A DNA stretch of 64,000 nucleotides, from contig OZ024802.1 in assembly GCA_964017045.1 (NCBI GenBank), forward strand, positions 27,220,293-27,284,292, read 5' to 3'. Positions 12,606 through 24,718 of this stretch are shown here, in pieces. A program made the position numbers and the translations under genes. How positions within the stretch are numbered: the first letter of the stretch is position 1; each line of letters begins with the position of its first letter. Under the pieces are notes generated by a model. It made no database searches and was not told the DNA's origin. It saw only the letters and a program-made list of their open reading frames with translations. The stretch comes from Omphiscola glabra. Taxonomy: Eukaryota > Mollusca > Gastropoda > Lymnaeidae.

Positions 12606-12804
12606 CACGCAGAGTTTAGTTTCTGTAACTGCACACACAGAGTTTAGTTTCTGTAACTGCACACACATAGAGTTTAGTTTCTGTAACTGCACACACAGAG
12701 AGTTTAGTTTCTGCAACTGCGCACACAGAGTTTAGTTTCTGCAACTGCACACACAGAGAGTTTAGTTTCTGTAACTGCACACACATAGAGTTTTGTTTCT
12801 GTAA
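12606..12804. repeat. Minisatellite, 28-30-bp unit, about 7 copies
   Basis: Units contain agagtttagtttctgtaact with a variable ca-rich spacer, which gives the length differences. Confidence 0.9.
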
Positions 12805-13399
12805 CCCATTGCAGGACTAAACTTTATTCGCCCCCTCCTCCCCCCTCCCTTCCATAAACTACCCCGTGTCGCACAAAGGCCCCAATATAAATATCAATTT
12901 ACGCCTTTAACCTTCAGTTATAGTTGCACTCTGGCCAGCCATTCTCATATATCATTTTAGCTCGGTCTATAACATGATGTACGCTCCCCCCCCCTTTTTT
13001 TTCTTCCTTTTTTGGTCTACTCGCTGAAAAATAATAAGACATTGGTTCGAACAGAGTTGTCTAAACCCAGTGGTTCTCGCAATCTGGGTGGTCATGGATA
13101 TCCATCATTGGTCTCTTTAGAGTACATGATATAGGGCTTTGCATAGAGATGACACTGTTACGCGCCCCTCCCCCCCCCCCCCCCCCCCCCCAAATCCCGA
13201 GTCTGTGAAACCACACGGAGTGAATGACTCCTCTAATGACACTGTGACAGCGGGCAGGTGGGGGTTATTTTAGTGCAAATTTTAAAAAATCTGAAGAGCT
13301 TAATAGCATAATGTTTAGCTGCACTTTCTTCTCCTGCGCATATTTCACATTTAAAGTTTTCTATGAGCCCATCACAACCAACAGACTACTTCTAATTAA
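12805..13399. other. Noncoding stretch with poly-C runs
   Basis: Poly-C runs at about 12986-12995 and 13165-13192. No supported feature otherwise. Confidence 0.5.
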
Positions 13400-13560
13400 G
13401 TTGTCATATAACAAGCTGTCACATTACAGGCTGTTACATTACAAGCTGTCACGTTACAAGCTGTCACGTTACAAGCTGTCACATGACAAGCTGTCACATT
13501 GCAAGCTGTCACATTACAAGCTGTCACATGACAAGCTGTCACGTGACAAGCTGTCCCATT
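13400..13560. repeat. 15-bp minisatellite, about 11 copies
   Basis: Repeats of acaagctgtcacatt with a few substitutions (KLSHY-type reading on the + strand, taken as coincidental). Confidence 0.9.
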
Positions 13561-14794
13561 GGGTCATTGAAACGTTACTCTATCGGTTTTTATATTTTTA
13601 AAGGGTGAAAAGGGTGGGGGGGGCGCACTGGCATATGAGGGGGGAAGAGGGGGCGGCATCACTTCAACAACAATAAATGTTTTAGGCAACGCCATACACT
13701 AAATGTAGATATTTTTTCCGTCAATGGGTATGGTTTCGTACAGAAATTTGACCCCCCCCCTCCCTCGGGCGGCCCTTACCCCCCCCCCCCCCAACTCCGC
13801 CACTGAAAGGCGGCATGTGACAGATTTCACGGAGGGGCGGCTTCACCGGCGGGCAGTAATGTCCGATTTTTTTTTTTAGAGCGCTACCTTCATGTGAAAA
13901 AGCAGTCCTCTCTGCTGGCACGAGGTTCGAGACAAGCTGGCAGCCACTCATCTCATTTCAGACACTTAACACGATTTGATTGGTCTTGGTTGATTCCATC
14001 ACACTCACACAACTCTCCACTTTCAAGTGATACATATATTGTGCAGTCAGGTAAGGAGCAATACGCTTTTTAAATAAATTGATACAGAAAAGGGAGGACT
14101 CACACAGACTGAGGACCGTTGTCTCTAACAAGGGTTAAACTGGTTCTTCAAGTTATGAAGGGAGAAAAAAAAACAGCAAAACAAACAGCGTTGAAGCATT
14201 GAATGGATCTTGTGCTGTACCACAGATCTACCCGTGCTATGTTTGTTAAAGTGTTTGTGTGTGTGTGTCTGTGTGTGTTTGTACGTTATCTATCATGGTT
14301 GATAAACTCGCCATGGGTTTGTTTACTGCCTTTGGCCTAGGCGCCCCGCTGGGTTTTAACCAACACGGGGGACGTCATGTTAAAAAAAAAACGGGTGGGG
14401 GCAATTTTAAATTAAGCCAGGTGGGTCGGTCAGTATGGGACTTTTTCAGGTGGTTGGGTTTGGGATGAGTGGCTCTGTCCTTGAAATGTCCAAAATCTGA
14501 CCGACATTCTCCTCTCCCCCCCTCCTCCTCCCCGATCTGGACATATCCGTTCTCACCCAGCTGTGAAAGTTTACTGTCAGGCACAATCAGTAGTGTAGAT
14601 TTGGTTAGAGGCGCCCCCCCCGGGGGCGGAACCCCCCCCCCAGTTTCACACAACCCCTTCTCACGCCACTGTGCACTGAAAGGACAGTGACGTGTTAATT
14701 TATCAGAGACTTTGGTGCGTCGCATGGAAGACCTAGATTCGTGGCTCCATCCCTGATAGAGACGAAAGACCTCATGAGTACGTTACAGGCAAAA
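13561..14794. other. Noncoding stretch rich in C/G runs
   Basis: Many poly-C/poly-G tracts (e.g. 13751-13792, 14615-14641) and a GT microsatellite near 14251-14280. Overlapping open frames lack recognisable motifs. Confidence 0.5.
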
Positions 14795-15050
14795 AGTGTC
14801 AAAGTGAATCGTCAAAGTGAAGTGTCAAAGTGAAGTGTCAAAGTGAAGTGTCAAAGTGAAGTTTCAAAGTGAAGTGAAGTGTTAAAGTTACGTGTCAAAG
14901 TGACGTGTCAAAGTGAAGTGTCAAAGTGAAGTGAAGTGTCAAAGTGACGTGTCAAAGTGACGTGTCAAAGTGAAGTGTCAAAGTGAAGTGTCAAAGTGAC
15001 GTGTCAAAGTGAAGTGTCAAAGTGACGTGTCAAAGTGAAGTGTCAAAGGG
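14795..15050. repeat. 12-bp minisatellite, about 20 copies
   Basis: Runs of gtgtcaaagtga with gaag/gacg variants alternating along the array. Confidence 0.9.
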
Positions 15051-15597
15051 TGAAATACATAAGACATTATACTCATTGCCTCGACTTAGGCATAGTTTAT
15101 AATGACATTCAAGAGATTATTGGAGCTTTTAATATTTTCAAAAAATATCATCTAGCAGGGGCAAAAATATTTTAAGATCTAAATGTCTGTCAGAAGTTTT
15201 CTGGTGGTGGGATTGAGAGAAGGGGTTTAGAAAAGTGTTTGAGAGAAAGGGATCTGAGACGTGGTTCAGAGAACAAGGTGAACGATTTTGATCTGCGTTA
15301 GGTCTCTAGATAATTTATCTCGAAGATGGGGGTGGGTAGGGAGACTCACTTTTTTTAGAAAAGGGTGGGGGAGGGGGGTGTGGATTTTAATGCATTATCA
15401 AACGTCTAGTATCATAGTTTATCAACTTTTACTTCCTTCATGTCAAAATGGCTTCAGCTTACGCCAGCGACGTCATCTTGCCGTGCGTTCAGACAGTGGT
15501 CACGTGATTCATCTCAACAAATAACAATACAAAATGTACAATAGAAAATAACAAAATAAATTGTGGCCATCAGGGATGTTAAACAAAAAAGTAGAGT
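15051..15597. other. No recognisable feature
   Basis: Noncoding sequence with a G-rich patch at 15364-15378. Confidence 0.45.
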
Positions 15598-15800
15598 CAG
15601 TGTCCAGGTAGTTGCATGCCATGGCCGAATGTGTCTTCAGTGTCCAGGTAGTTGCATGTCATGGCCGAATGTGTCTTCAGTGTCCAGGTAGTTGCATGTC
15701 ATGGCCGCATGTGTCTTCAGTGTCCAGGTAGTTGCATGTCATGGCCGAATGTGTCTTCAGTGTCCAGGTATTTGCATGTCATGGCCGAATGTGTCTTAAT
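15598..15800. repeat. 40-bp minisatellite, 5 copies
   Basis: Five nearly identical units containing cagtgtccaggtagttgcat. The copies differ at one or two positions. Confidence 0.92.
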
Positions 15801-15889
15801 GTTAGGCCGGGGTATCGAAACGTAGAGGAAAGTACTGCATTGATGGCTGTGACAACTTCTGGAGGAAACGGGATGGCATTATTGTTAAG

Positions 15890-16200
15890 ACACTGCACAG
15901 GTGACATCAAATAGGTGATTTTAAATAGTTGAAATTGCACAGGTGACATATAGGTGACTTTACACAGATGGCACATTACATTTGACATCAGAAGGCTGAC
16001 ATGACATAAGTGGCAATCACAAGAAACATCACACAGGTGACATTACATAGGTGATATTACATAGGTGACATCACACAGGTGACATTAAATATGTGATATC
16101 ATACAGATGACTTAAATAAGTGGCACCACATGCGTTGATATTACCCAGACGACATGACTTATAAGACAGATGACATCACAAGCCTGACATCCCACAGATG
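15890..16200. repeat. Degenerate minisatellite, about 14-17 bp
   Basis: Many variants of cacaggtgacatta and cataggtgacatc, strongly diverged. Confidence 0.65.
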
Positions 16201-17824
16201 ATATCACTGATCGCGCCTCGATGGCCACACGTGTAGACAGACTTCGTCCCATAAGACCCACCAGCTTCCCCGAAAAAAAGAAAATGGTACCCCCAAACCC
16301 CCCCTCCCCCGAAAAAAGTGGCAAGATCATCCATCTTTTTCTGGATGGAATGGCAACACATGTGTCTGCTGGCAATAGCTTAATGGCAAACTAGTACTGT
16401 ATGTGTAGTTGGAAGGCAAGAGCGATGATCTAATCTGTGCTGTTATGGAATGTTACACACATTTAAGGGGTTGAGATGTCTTGAAAGATAAAAGCGTACA
16501 CGCATGACCAAATTAAAACCCCATCGCTTCGTAGTTTACCCATTAAGGCAAAGGTGCACAGCTCTGGAACTACGGCCTAAGATGGGCTTAGCGGATCATT
16601 GACGTATCCAGCATTGCAGGCCCACTAACGGTTTTCTTAAGGCATTTCCGTGTATACCTATAGTTCGGCAGCCATACTTGTCTGTCAGCTCCTCAAAGCT
16701 GAATTAAATTAAATCTGTTGTAACGTAACGCGATCGGTTTTTACAGTTTAAGTTAGTTTTAAAATGTCTCATTAACAAACAGTATATAACAAAGGGACGA
16801 TGCCATTGTAATATAACAGGGAAAGAACCATAACCCAACTAGCGCTAATCACCAGTAGCAATGTAATTTATGCTAACAATTCTGATATAAAAGTAAAAAA
16901 TCAAAGCTAGAGACATTAACTTACATCACGGAACTACAAATAATAAAAGAAATGTAAAAATATCGATCCACTCACACACACAGGGAAAAACTCTCAAGTC
17001 TTCGTAGGTCTCCGGTATCTCTCGCACGTCTGGTACGTCGACCGGTCACAGTCGACCGTCTTATTTATAGTCAGAGAGCAGGTTCTACTTCTATCTAGAA
17101 CCTACTGGAAATCGTGTAAACAAACTTTCCCTATCAAGGGAGGTGGGGCAGATCGTTGCACCACGTTAATTGGTGACGACCATAGAAATAAAAATAGGGG
17201 TGATAAGGAAAGTACACCACGGCTCTACTCTAACCTTGGTAACGAAAAATTAGTTCAACACGCAGGCTATATATAGCACAATAGACACGAAGCTCTTGTT
17301 TATTAAAAACAAATTTCAGTTGACCGTGTTGATTCAACGTGTGCCGATTGCAGAGGGATTGAAATGAACGGATGGAAACAAGAGGTGGATTAGTGGGTAT
17401 GTAAGGAGCTCTGGGATGAGTGGTGTCCAGTGTGTGAGGGCTGCCATAACTGAACAATTTGCCTTTAAATCACTTCGTGGCCTACTAATCCCCCCCCCAA
17501 TCCTCTATTTTGATATAGTCGGTATCACTGACTCCGCCCCTGACCTAATAAATGGTATCACTGAAAAAGGCACTCAAGTTTGCTCTCATTAATTTTGGTG
17601 GGATAAATCTATTTTTAGTACACAGAAATAATAATAATAATATTGTCATTTTTACGTGACGTCATTGCACACGTGACAAAGTGCCTGGCTTACATTGTGT
17701 CCAAGTATTTGCTTTAAGGCGGAAACGTGTATATTAAAAATGTTCATCTCTTTTACCTCATTCATTCAGTCCTCGTGTGCTCACTGGTGTTTGCGGCACA
17801 GCTCAGTACCGTCACTCGTGTCTA
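16201..17824. other. Noncoding, possibly ancient LTR sequence
   Basis: No gene is seen. Part of this stretch (about 16720-18360) ends before tggtgtcccagaaccctg at 18331, which could be read as a retroelement primer-binding region, but I cannot find paired LTRs. Confidence 0.3.
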
Positions 17825-18045
17825 TCAGCTGCATCCGTCTGAGCTGTCCGCAGAGTTAGGTTCATTCGTCTGAGCTGTCCGCAGGGTTAGGTTCATCCGT
17901 CTGAGCTGTCCGCAGGGTTAGGTTCATCCGTCTGAGCTGTCCGCAGGGTTAGGTTCATCCGTCTGAGCTGTCCGCAGGGTTAGGTTCATCCGTCTGAGCT
18001 GTCCGCAGAATTAGTTCATCCACCTGAGCTGTCCGCAGGGTCCGG
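17825..18045. repeat. 31-bp minisatellite, about 7 copies
   Basis: Units contain ctgagctgtccgcagggtta. The central copies are identical and the outer ones diverged. Confidence 0.92.
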
Positions 18046-18586
18046 TTTCTATTCCGCAGATTCTTCTCTATTGCTCCATCTTATGAGTGCTGTCCATCTG
18101 ATTGATTTTCATCTTTGTGCTGTCCAACTCAGTGCTACCCTGTGAAGTTTGGCTGCTGGCCATCTATTAACCCCCTCTCCACCAACATGGCTGCATAGAT
18201 TCTTCAATGGGTATCACCCTCGATCTGCGTCTCGGGTCTTCATTGGAGATTGTCCTTTGTAAGAAGATTCCACGGATCCTTCGTTGGCATTTTGTCTGGT
18301 AAACTTCTCAGCTCCCACTCTGATATACTATGTGGTGTCCCAGAACCCTGATAGATAAAGAACAACACACAAAGACATTAACTTTTGTTTTAATCAACAA
18401 GTTATTCTCTTGGTGTTAGTGCTTTGGGCGCTCGAGCCCCAAATGGATATCATCATTCCAAAAATTGCCGGATTTCGCCTTTCAGCCACAACCTACCCCA
18501 TGATCTACGCACGTCAACATCAGCGTAGCTTATAATATTACGGCCTATATAGCGTGTTTATTTTATTTCAAAACATTGGCGTGCTG
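18046..18586. other. No recognisable feature
   Basis: Noncoding sequence between two arrays. I see no exon with supported splice sites. Confidence 0.4.
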
Positions 18587-18815
18587 CGTGACAGATACAG
18601 TCTTATGATATCCTATATCGCGTGCTACGTGACAGATTCAGTCTTATGATATCCTATATCGCGTGCTACGTGACAGATTCAGTCTTATGATGTCCCATAT
18701 CACGTACTACGTGACAGATTCAGTCGCATGATATCCTATATCACGTACTACGTCACAGATTCAGTCTTATGATATCCCATATCGCGTGCTAGTGCTACGT
18801 GACATATTCAATCTG
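18587..18815. repeat. About 41-bp minisatellite, 5-6 copies
   Basis: Units contain gtgacagattcagtcttatg followed by a tatcc-rich half. Confidence 0.9.
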
Positions 18816-18984
18816 ATGATATAGGTCAATACAACAACATAGCGCTCTGATGGGACCTGGCCCGATTCTCATAACTGGCGGAATGTTGCCCTTTGTTCCA
18901 CCCTGGCACCCTATTCTCCATTCGGCGCCCCATGTTCCATCCCGACCTCATGTGCTCCATATCATCCTTCTGTGTTCCTTCCAT

Positions 18985-19240
18985 GTGTCCTTTGTTCCAT
19001 CCCAGCCTCCTATGTTCTATCCCAGCATCCTATGTTCCATCCCAGCCTCCTATGCTCCATCTCAGCCTCTTATGTTCTATCCCAGCCTCCAGTGTTCTAT
19101 CCCAGACTCTTATGTTCTATCCCAGCCTCCAGTGTTCTATCCCAGACTCTTATGTTCTATCCCAGCCTCCAGTGTTCTATCCCAGACTCTTATGTTCTAT
19201 CCCAGCCTCCAGTGTTCTATCCCAGACTCTTATGTTCTGT
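18985..19240. repeat. 20-bp repeat with 40-bp higher-order period
   Basis: Alternating cccagactcttatgttctat and cccagcctccagtgttctat half-units form a 40-bp dimer repeated four times. More diverged 20-bp copies lie to the left. Confidence 0.9.
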
Positions 19241-20756
19241 ACAGGCTCCCTGTGTCTTATGATACTATGTGTACCGTCTAAATAATAATATTAAAAAACA
19301 TAAAAAGAGCTCATTTGTTTAATGTATTTTATTTACTGAATGTCTTTATTTTTAGGAAAATAAAAGAAATTACACTGATGGAAATACAGGAAATATCACT
19401 GATGGAAAATATGTCCAGTTTTTTTTTTAAAAACAGAGTCCCACTTTTCTCTGTTATAAAAGAAAAGAGATGATTTTACGCTTTAAAAAAAAAATTAAAT
19501 AAAGAATTGTTGGCCCCAAGAGACACAAGTCGTGTTGACATTGACATGAGAACAAACTCTGGCTAACCGTGTGGAAGCTGTGTCAATTTGCGGACACTTT
19601 TGAACTAAACCAAACCAAATATGATATCACCTGCCGAGGACATTGGCCGTTGTTTGCGCAGAGGTTCTGGCCAACGAAAGGGAGCGCGTTCAGCATTTAT
19701 TTTATATTTTTTTTAGGCGCGCAAGTTTCGTATCTTGCCAGTTTGCCCAGAGTCGCTGTTGATCGTCCGCTTGTGGGTCACTACAATCATGATTGTAAAT
19801 ATGATTTTTCTGCATTAAAATTTACATAAAGTTGGACCGAAACCAGTACCACTGCTGGTGGCTCTGTTCACCGTCATTAACCTACAATTGTTACAACCGT
19901 TATTTTTTTTTTTTTACGTGTTACCGTTTATTGCTAATGTACTCTCATGAAATCCTTGTCATCCCGACCCTCAACTAAGACCTCTATAACACCGACCCTC
20001 TTTACCCTCCCACATCTTCACCATTTAATTAACGCGTAGGCCTATAATTTATTTGTCTGTTTAGATTTAGTGAAAGTTCCTGAAGAAAATATGAAAAAAG
20101 TATGAAAAACAGGACCAAAAAAAAATCTTGATAATGAAACAAATAATTATCTTCAAATCTTAAGAGCAATACAATAATTTTTTTATTTTAAAAAGCATTT
20201 CATACCAATTACATGTAATACCAATCACATTATGAATGTAATACCAATCACATTATGAATGTAATACCAATGCCACTACGTCCAGGCACACCGATGCTAC
20301 AATCTCTGCCATTGTGACTGTTGATCTACTGATTAACTTGATCTTGGATCGATCCAATGTTGGCAGCAGGTCAATGACAGCTAAGGTCTATACGCCAATG
20401 CGCATTTAAAAAGCGCTCGGTTTTTGCATTCAAAGTTCATCGTTTCATTATTTTCCTTCTCCATATCACAACCTTGGGCTTCTTAACTATCGGAGGTTGC
20501 AGGGCCTTCGTGACAGCAGCGCTGGTGGTACGTGAACCTAGAACAGATACTAGACATGATCCTTTTTTCAGTTTCTAAATGTAACAGTCATATCTGTATA
20601 CTATTTGAATTCAAACTAGATACTGGATGCGTTTTTCTTTTATGGGAGGACGGATTGGAGTTGCCAGTTGGAGGCTGGTATTTTAATTTAATTGATTCTT
20701 CTAATATATTACGTTTCAAAAATATGTTTTTAAAAAAAACTACACATTTAAATTTT
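19241..20756. other. AT-rich noncoding stretch
   Basis: No gene is seen. A small tandem repeat lies at about 20206-20272 (aataccaatcacattatg-type units, 2-3 copies). Confidence 0.5.
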
Positions 20757-21400
20757 TTAGGACTATTGGAAGTATGTAACGGGATGACGTTATTAGGACT
20801 ATTGGAAGTATGTAACGTGATGACGTTATTAGGACTATTGGAAGTATGTAACATGATGATGTTATTAGGACATTTGGGAGTATGTAACGTGACGACGCTA
20901 TTAGGACTATCGGAAGTATGGCACGTGATGATGTTATTAGGACTATTGGAAGTATGTAACGTGGAGATGTTATTAGGACTATTGGAAGTAGGTAACGTGG
21001 AGATGTTATTAGGACTATTGGAAGTATGTAACGTGATGATGTTATTAGGACTATCGGAAGTATGTCACGTGATAATGTTATTAGGACTATTGGAAATAGG
21101 TAACGTGATGACGTTATTAGGACTATGGAAGTATGTAACGTGGTGACGTTATTAGAACTATTGGAAGTATGTAACGTGATGACGTTATTAGGTATATTGG
21201 AAGTGTGTAACGTGGTGACGTTATTAGGACTATGGAAGTATGTAACGTGATGACGTTATTAGGACTATTGGAAGTATGTAACGTGACGACGTTATTAGGA
21301 CTATTGGAAGTATGTAACTTGACGACGTTATTAGGACTATTGGAAGTATGTAACGTGACGACGTTATTAGGACTATTGGAAGTATGTAACGTGGTGACGA
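20757..21400. repeat. 36-bp minisatellite, about 18 copies
   Basis: Units contain ttaggactattggaagtatg and then taacgtgatgacg. A 2-bp deletion variant (gactatggaag) appears twice. The 36-bp period keeps a + strand frame open as a 12-residue LLGLLEVCNVMT repeat. There is no independent sign of translation. Confidence 0.93.
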
Positions 21401-21611
21401 AGTTTTTATTATAATCTAATTTTATTATTACTTTTATTATTTTTTAAAATGCGTTTGTTGGAGACCTAAATGTAAACCAATTGGATAAAGCTGAAATGGG
21501 GTGCGATCTTCTGCAAGTGCCTGATAGGATTTGACTGAGTTGTTATCTTGTTATTGTACGATCGAGACTTAGATAAATAAGTCATAACAGATGATAGCTG
21601 AACACGCTCAA

Positions 21612-21616
<5 letters not shown>

Positions 21617-21661
<45 letters not shown>
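21617..21661. repeat. (TA)n microsatellite
   Basis: Uninterrupted alternating TA tract of about 44 bp. Confidence 0.95.
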
Positions 21662-21665
<4 letters not shown>

Positions 21666-21798
21666 TGTATTAATATATTCCCAGTTATGTTTTTAAAAGA
21701 AATGAGATGATAACTTCAATAGGGAAACGAAAAGAAAGTTAAACGAAAAATCTCTCGCTAATATCCGAAAAAGAAACAAGTTTAAATTTAAGAAACTT

Positions 21799-21872
21799 TC
21801 TGAAACCCGGGATGGAACCCGATACCTTTAGATGTTCAGTCTAAAGCTCCCAAAATGATAAGCTATTTCGGC
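21799..21872 (-). pseudogene. tRNA-Phe(GAA)-like relic
   Basis: The minus strand starts GCCGAAATAGCTTA. It continues with the anticodon arm TTAGACTGAACATCTAA (anticodon GAA) and the T arm ATCGGGTTCCATCCCGG, close to metazoan tRNA-Phe. The D loop has extra bases. The 3' acceptor strand (TTTCAGA) mismatches the 5' strand (GCCGAAA) at two positions, and the base after the anticodon is unusual. It is probably a pseudogene or a tRNA-derived SINE head. Confidence 0.6.
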
Positions 21873-22000
21873 GACACGTTAAAGGAAGTTAAAATATTTA
21901 GCACCAGGACCGCGCATGTCTGACGGGAAACACGTCTGGAGAATTGTCTCTTCTTGAGACTGAAAGAAAGACGTCATTTTCTAGCAGCGCTTCTTATATA

Positions 22001-22592
22001 CAGCGGAGCCTCGGACAACGAACGCCCCGGTTGACGAGCGATTTGCTTAACGAACGATTTGCTTAACGAACAATTTGCTTAACTAACGATTTGCTTAACG
22101 AACAAGTTTGTTGAATTATTTTTGGGGGGGGGGGGGGGGTGGGGATGGAGGAGGTTTTGGTTAACGAACGATACTTCGCGTTACGAACATACGCAGCATA
22201 TTTCAGAAGACACAGTCACACCGGCTCGGTTGTTCTTTGGTGCGTTTGCGGTAAACATTTTATGGCGAGTGCTGTTATTACTTTTTGCGCTTTTTGTTTT
22301 ATTTCAGCCCTTATTGTGACGCCTAACGAGAAAAGTGTTATTAAGATATAAATTATAGGATATCATGATAATCGCCTTCGTGTCTTCGATTTCGCCAACC
22401 AATAAACTGTTGGGCGAAATCGCCGATGTCTCCTAATCTAAAGAAGAAAGAAAAATGCAATATTTCAAAGACTGGAACAGATTAATTAAATTTACATTAA
22501 TTTTCAATGGAAACAAATTCTTTCTGTCAGTGAGCGTTTCCGGCTTATGAACGGAGTCACGGAGGTTAAGTTCGTTAACCGAGGTTCCACTG
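22001..22592. mobile_element. Tigger/pogo-like non-autonomous element
   Basis: The left end cagcggagcctcggacaacg and right end cgttaaccgaggttccactg are inverted relatives typical of Tigger-type (Tc1/mariner superfamily) ends. The interior repeats cgatttgcttaacgaac several times (22027-22110) and has a G run at 22123-22139. No transposase is seen. TA lies on the left flank but is not preserved on the right. Confidence 0.65.
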
Positions 22593-24005
22593 GATTTCTA
22601 TTTTAAACACAAAACAATTGAAAGAAGTTCATAAACGGTACAGATCGACGCGAAGCTAAAGAATTACGATTTTAACGTTACATTTTTTTGTTGCTTTTTC
22701 CTAACTTGCAACAATTTTTGCATGATCTGTTTTAGGCAAAAGCTAACTGATTCATTCAACCATAGCCACCATTTTAGCACTCATCTGGTTTGTGTCATTA
22801 ATAAAGGTATTTTGACGCCTGCAGGGGGTACCATACCCCGGGACCCCCCCGGCCAGCTACGCCCCTGCCCCTACCAAACACCCCACCCAACAGATTACTA
22901 GCCCCCCCACTAAACCTATGCTCGTCCCAGAGGGCGGGTGTGGGAAGGTCTGAAGTGGGTTTATGTATTCAATTTGAAGATTAACACAATCTTCGTTTGA
23001 GATTATTTCTACACGGGGTAGTAATCCGCCAGGGGGCCCACCTAAGAATATATCGGAGAGATTTTTTAGGATAAAGATTAACATTATAATTCTTACATGA
23101 CATACGATTTCGATACATTTTTTTAAATATACATTTTACGTACACTGCAGAACATGTATGCTCAGCAAACTCGGCTACCAAACACTCTTCCCTAAAGTCT
23201 TTAAAACAGAGCGGACGGATTTAGTGCATGATGTTTAACTTTCTTGTTGGAGCGGTGTGCACGCAAGAAAACAACAGCAAAAACACATCCTATCACTTCT
23301 TGATATTTGCACGCGAGCTGGAGGTCACCTGTGTGTGTGTGTTGACGTTATGTCCTTTTGGAATTCCCTAAATATAGAAATGAAACGTCCCCATTTTTTA
23401 AATTCAAATAAGGCGAAGGTCATATTTGTTGGCCCAGGTCTGCGGGACTACTGGCCAGACGGACGCGTCAAGGCTGTCGCTATGCCTCAGGAAAAAAAAA
23501 CAACAATTGATTTTTAAATCTTGTATACCGCATCCGGAAATTTGTTTGAAAGAAATTTCGTCGACGGAAAATTGATAACGGGAGATTGGATCGAACTCGA
23601 ACGGAAATTAGGTCGAAACTTTTTCCCGTTCACACGTTATAATTTTGCGCTAAATTTCTTTTTGAACGCATTTAAACAAATTTGCCGGTAACCATATAAA
23701 TTACCCCCAAGCTTGAATGAAATAATTTTGACACATTTATTAATAAATGCAAGGACAGAACAGTTCATGCCGGTATATTAAAAAGGTTCGGCCACACCGA
23801 AGGAGAACTTTACACAGAGAAGTACAGAGGTTAGCAAAAAATCGGCGAGCGGAACAAATAATATATATATTATATATAACTTTTGTGTGCTTATATGTTA
23901 TTTTTACTTGTGCTGAATGAGCTAAGTGTTGCGCACGTCTGCTAACTCTGCTGGTCGTGACATTAAATTAATTGTATTGTTCTTGAAGACTATATAACAT
24001 AGACC
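22593..24005. other. Noncoding stretch
   Basis: No supported gene. One end of a CAGGGGCGTAGCTGGCC-type hAT element may lie at about 22850-22866 (minus orientation), without a visible partner. Confidence 0.45.
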
Positions 24006-24188
24006 AAACGCTTAAGTCTGCCGGACCGGCGGACAAGTTTCGGAATTGCTTCCAGAGACCATTGCCAGACTGAGTCATTATATTCTCTATTTATTTTTGA
24101 AAAAGAATATTTATGTTGTGTGCGGACCGGCAAGGTAAGGTTGGCGGGCAGAGTGCCGGTCCGCGGAAACACCGTTTCGGGAACACTG
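24006..24188. mobile_element. hAT-like MITE (family 2, copy 2)
   Basis: Shares caagttt, ttccagagacc, accggcaa and a ggaaac end with the copy at 10496-10678. The right terminus (cgtttcgggaacactg) inverted is cagtgttcccgaaacg, a usual hAT end. The left end is degraded. Confidence 0.55.
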
Positions 24189-24294
24189 ATTATAGACTTT
24201 TTGGTAAATCGATTGTTTATTAAAAAAATATAGGTTTCTCAAATTGATAAAAGGGGGTGGGGGTGAATTATGTTCTCGGCACGCCTCTGGTTTT

Positions 24295-24390
24295 ACATCA
24301 CCCATTTACAACGTGAGGCTGTCTGATATAATAGTGTTTGTTACATTTACAACGTGAGGCTGTTTGATATAATCATGTTTGTTACATTTT
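24295..24390. repeat. Two-copy tandem repeat
   Basis: Two near-identical copies of a segment containing acatttacaacgtgaggctg. Confidence 0.85.
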
Positions 24391-24499
24391 ACAATGGTGA
24401 TAGTAAAATTCATATTCTGGCAATCCCCACCACCTTTAAAAACAACGTCTAGTATTAACTTTAGAATTTATTAAAAAAAACACCTGGAAAGGGTCTTCT

Positions 24500-24718
24500 A
24501 ATATATGTACACACAGCCAAGGGTCCTCAAATATATATGCTATACACAGCCAAGGGTCCTCAAATATATATATATTTATATACAACCAAGGGCTCTCTCT
24601 CTCTCTTTCTCTCTCTCTCTCACACACACACACAAACACACACACACACAGCCAAGGGTTCCTCAAAAATATATACACTGCCAAGGGTCCTCAAATATAT
24701 ATACAGCTAAGGGTCCCA
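24500..24718. repeat. Degenerate repeat with interrupting CT/CA microsatellite
   Basis: cagccaagggtcctcaaata recurs about six times with variable ta-rich spacers. A ctctct/cacaca tract interrupts it at 24594-24648. Confidence 0.85.

Noticed and set aside
16719..18360. LTR retrotransposon
   Set aside because: A primer-binding-like motif is present but I find no paired LTRs, gag/pol frames or target duplication.
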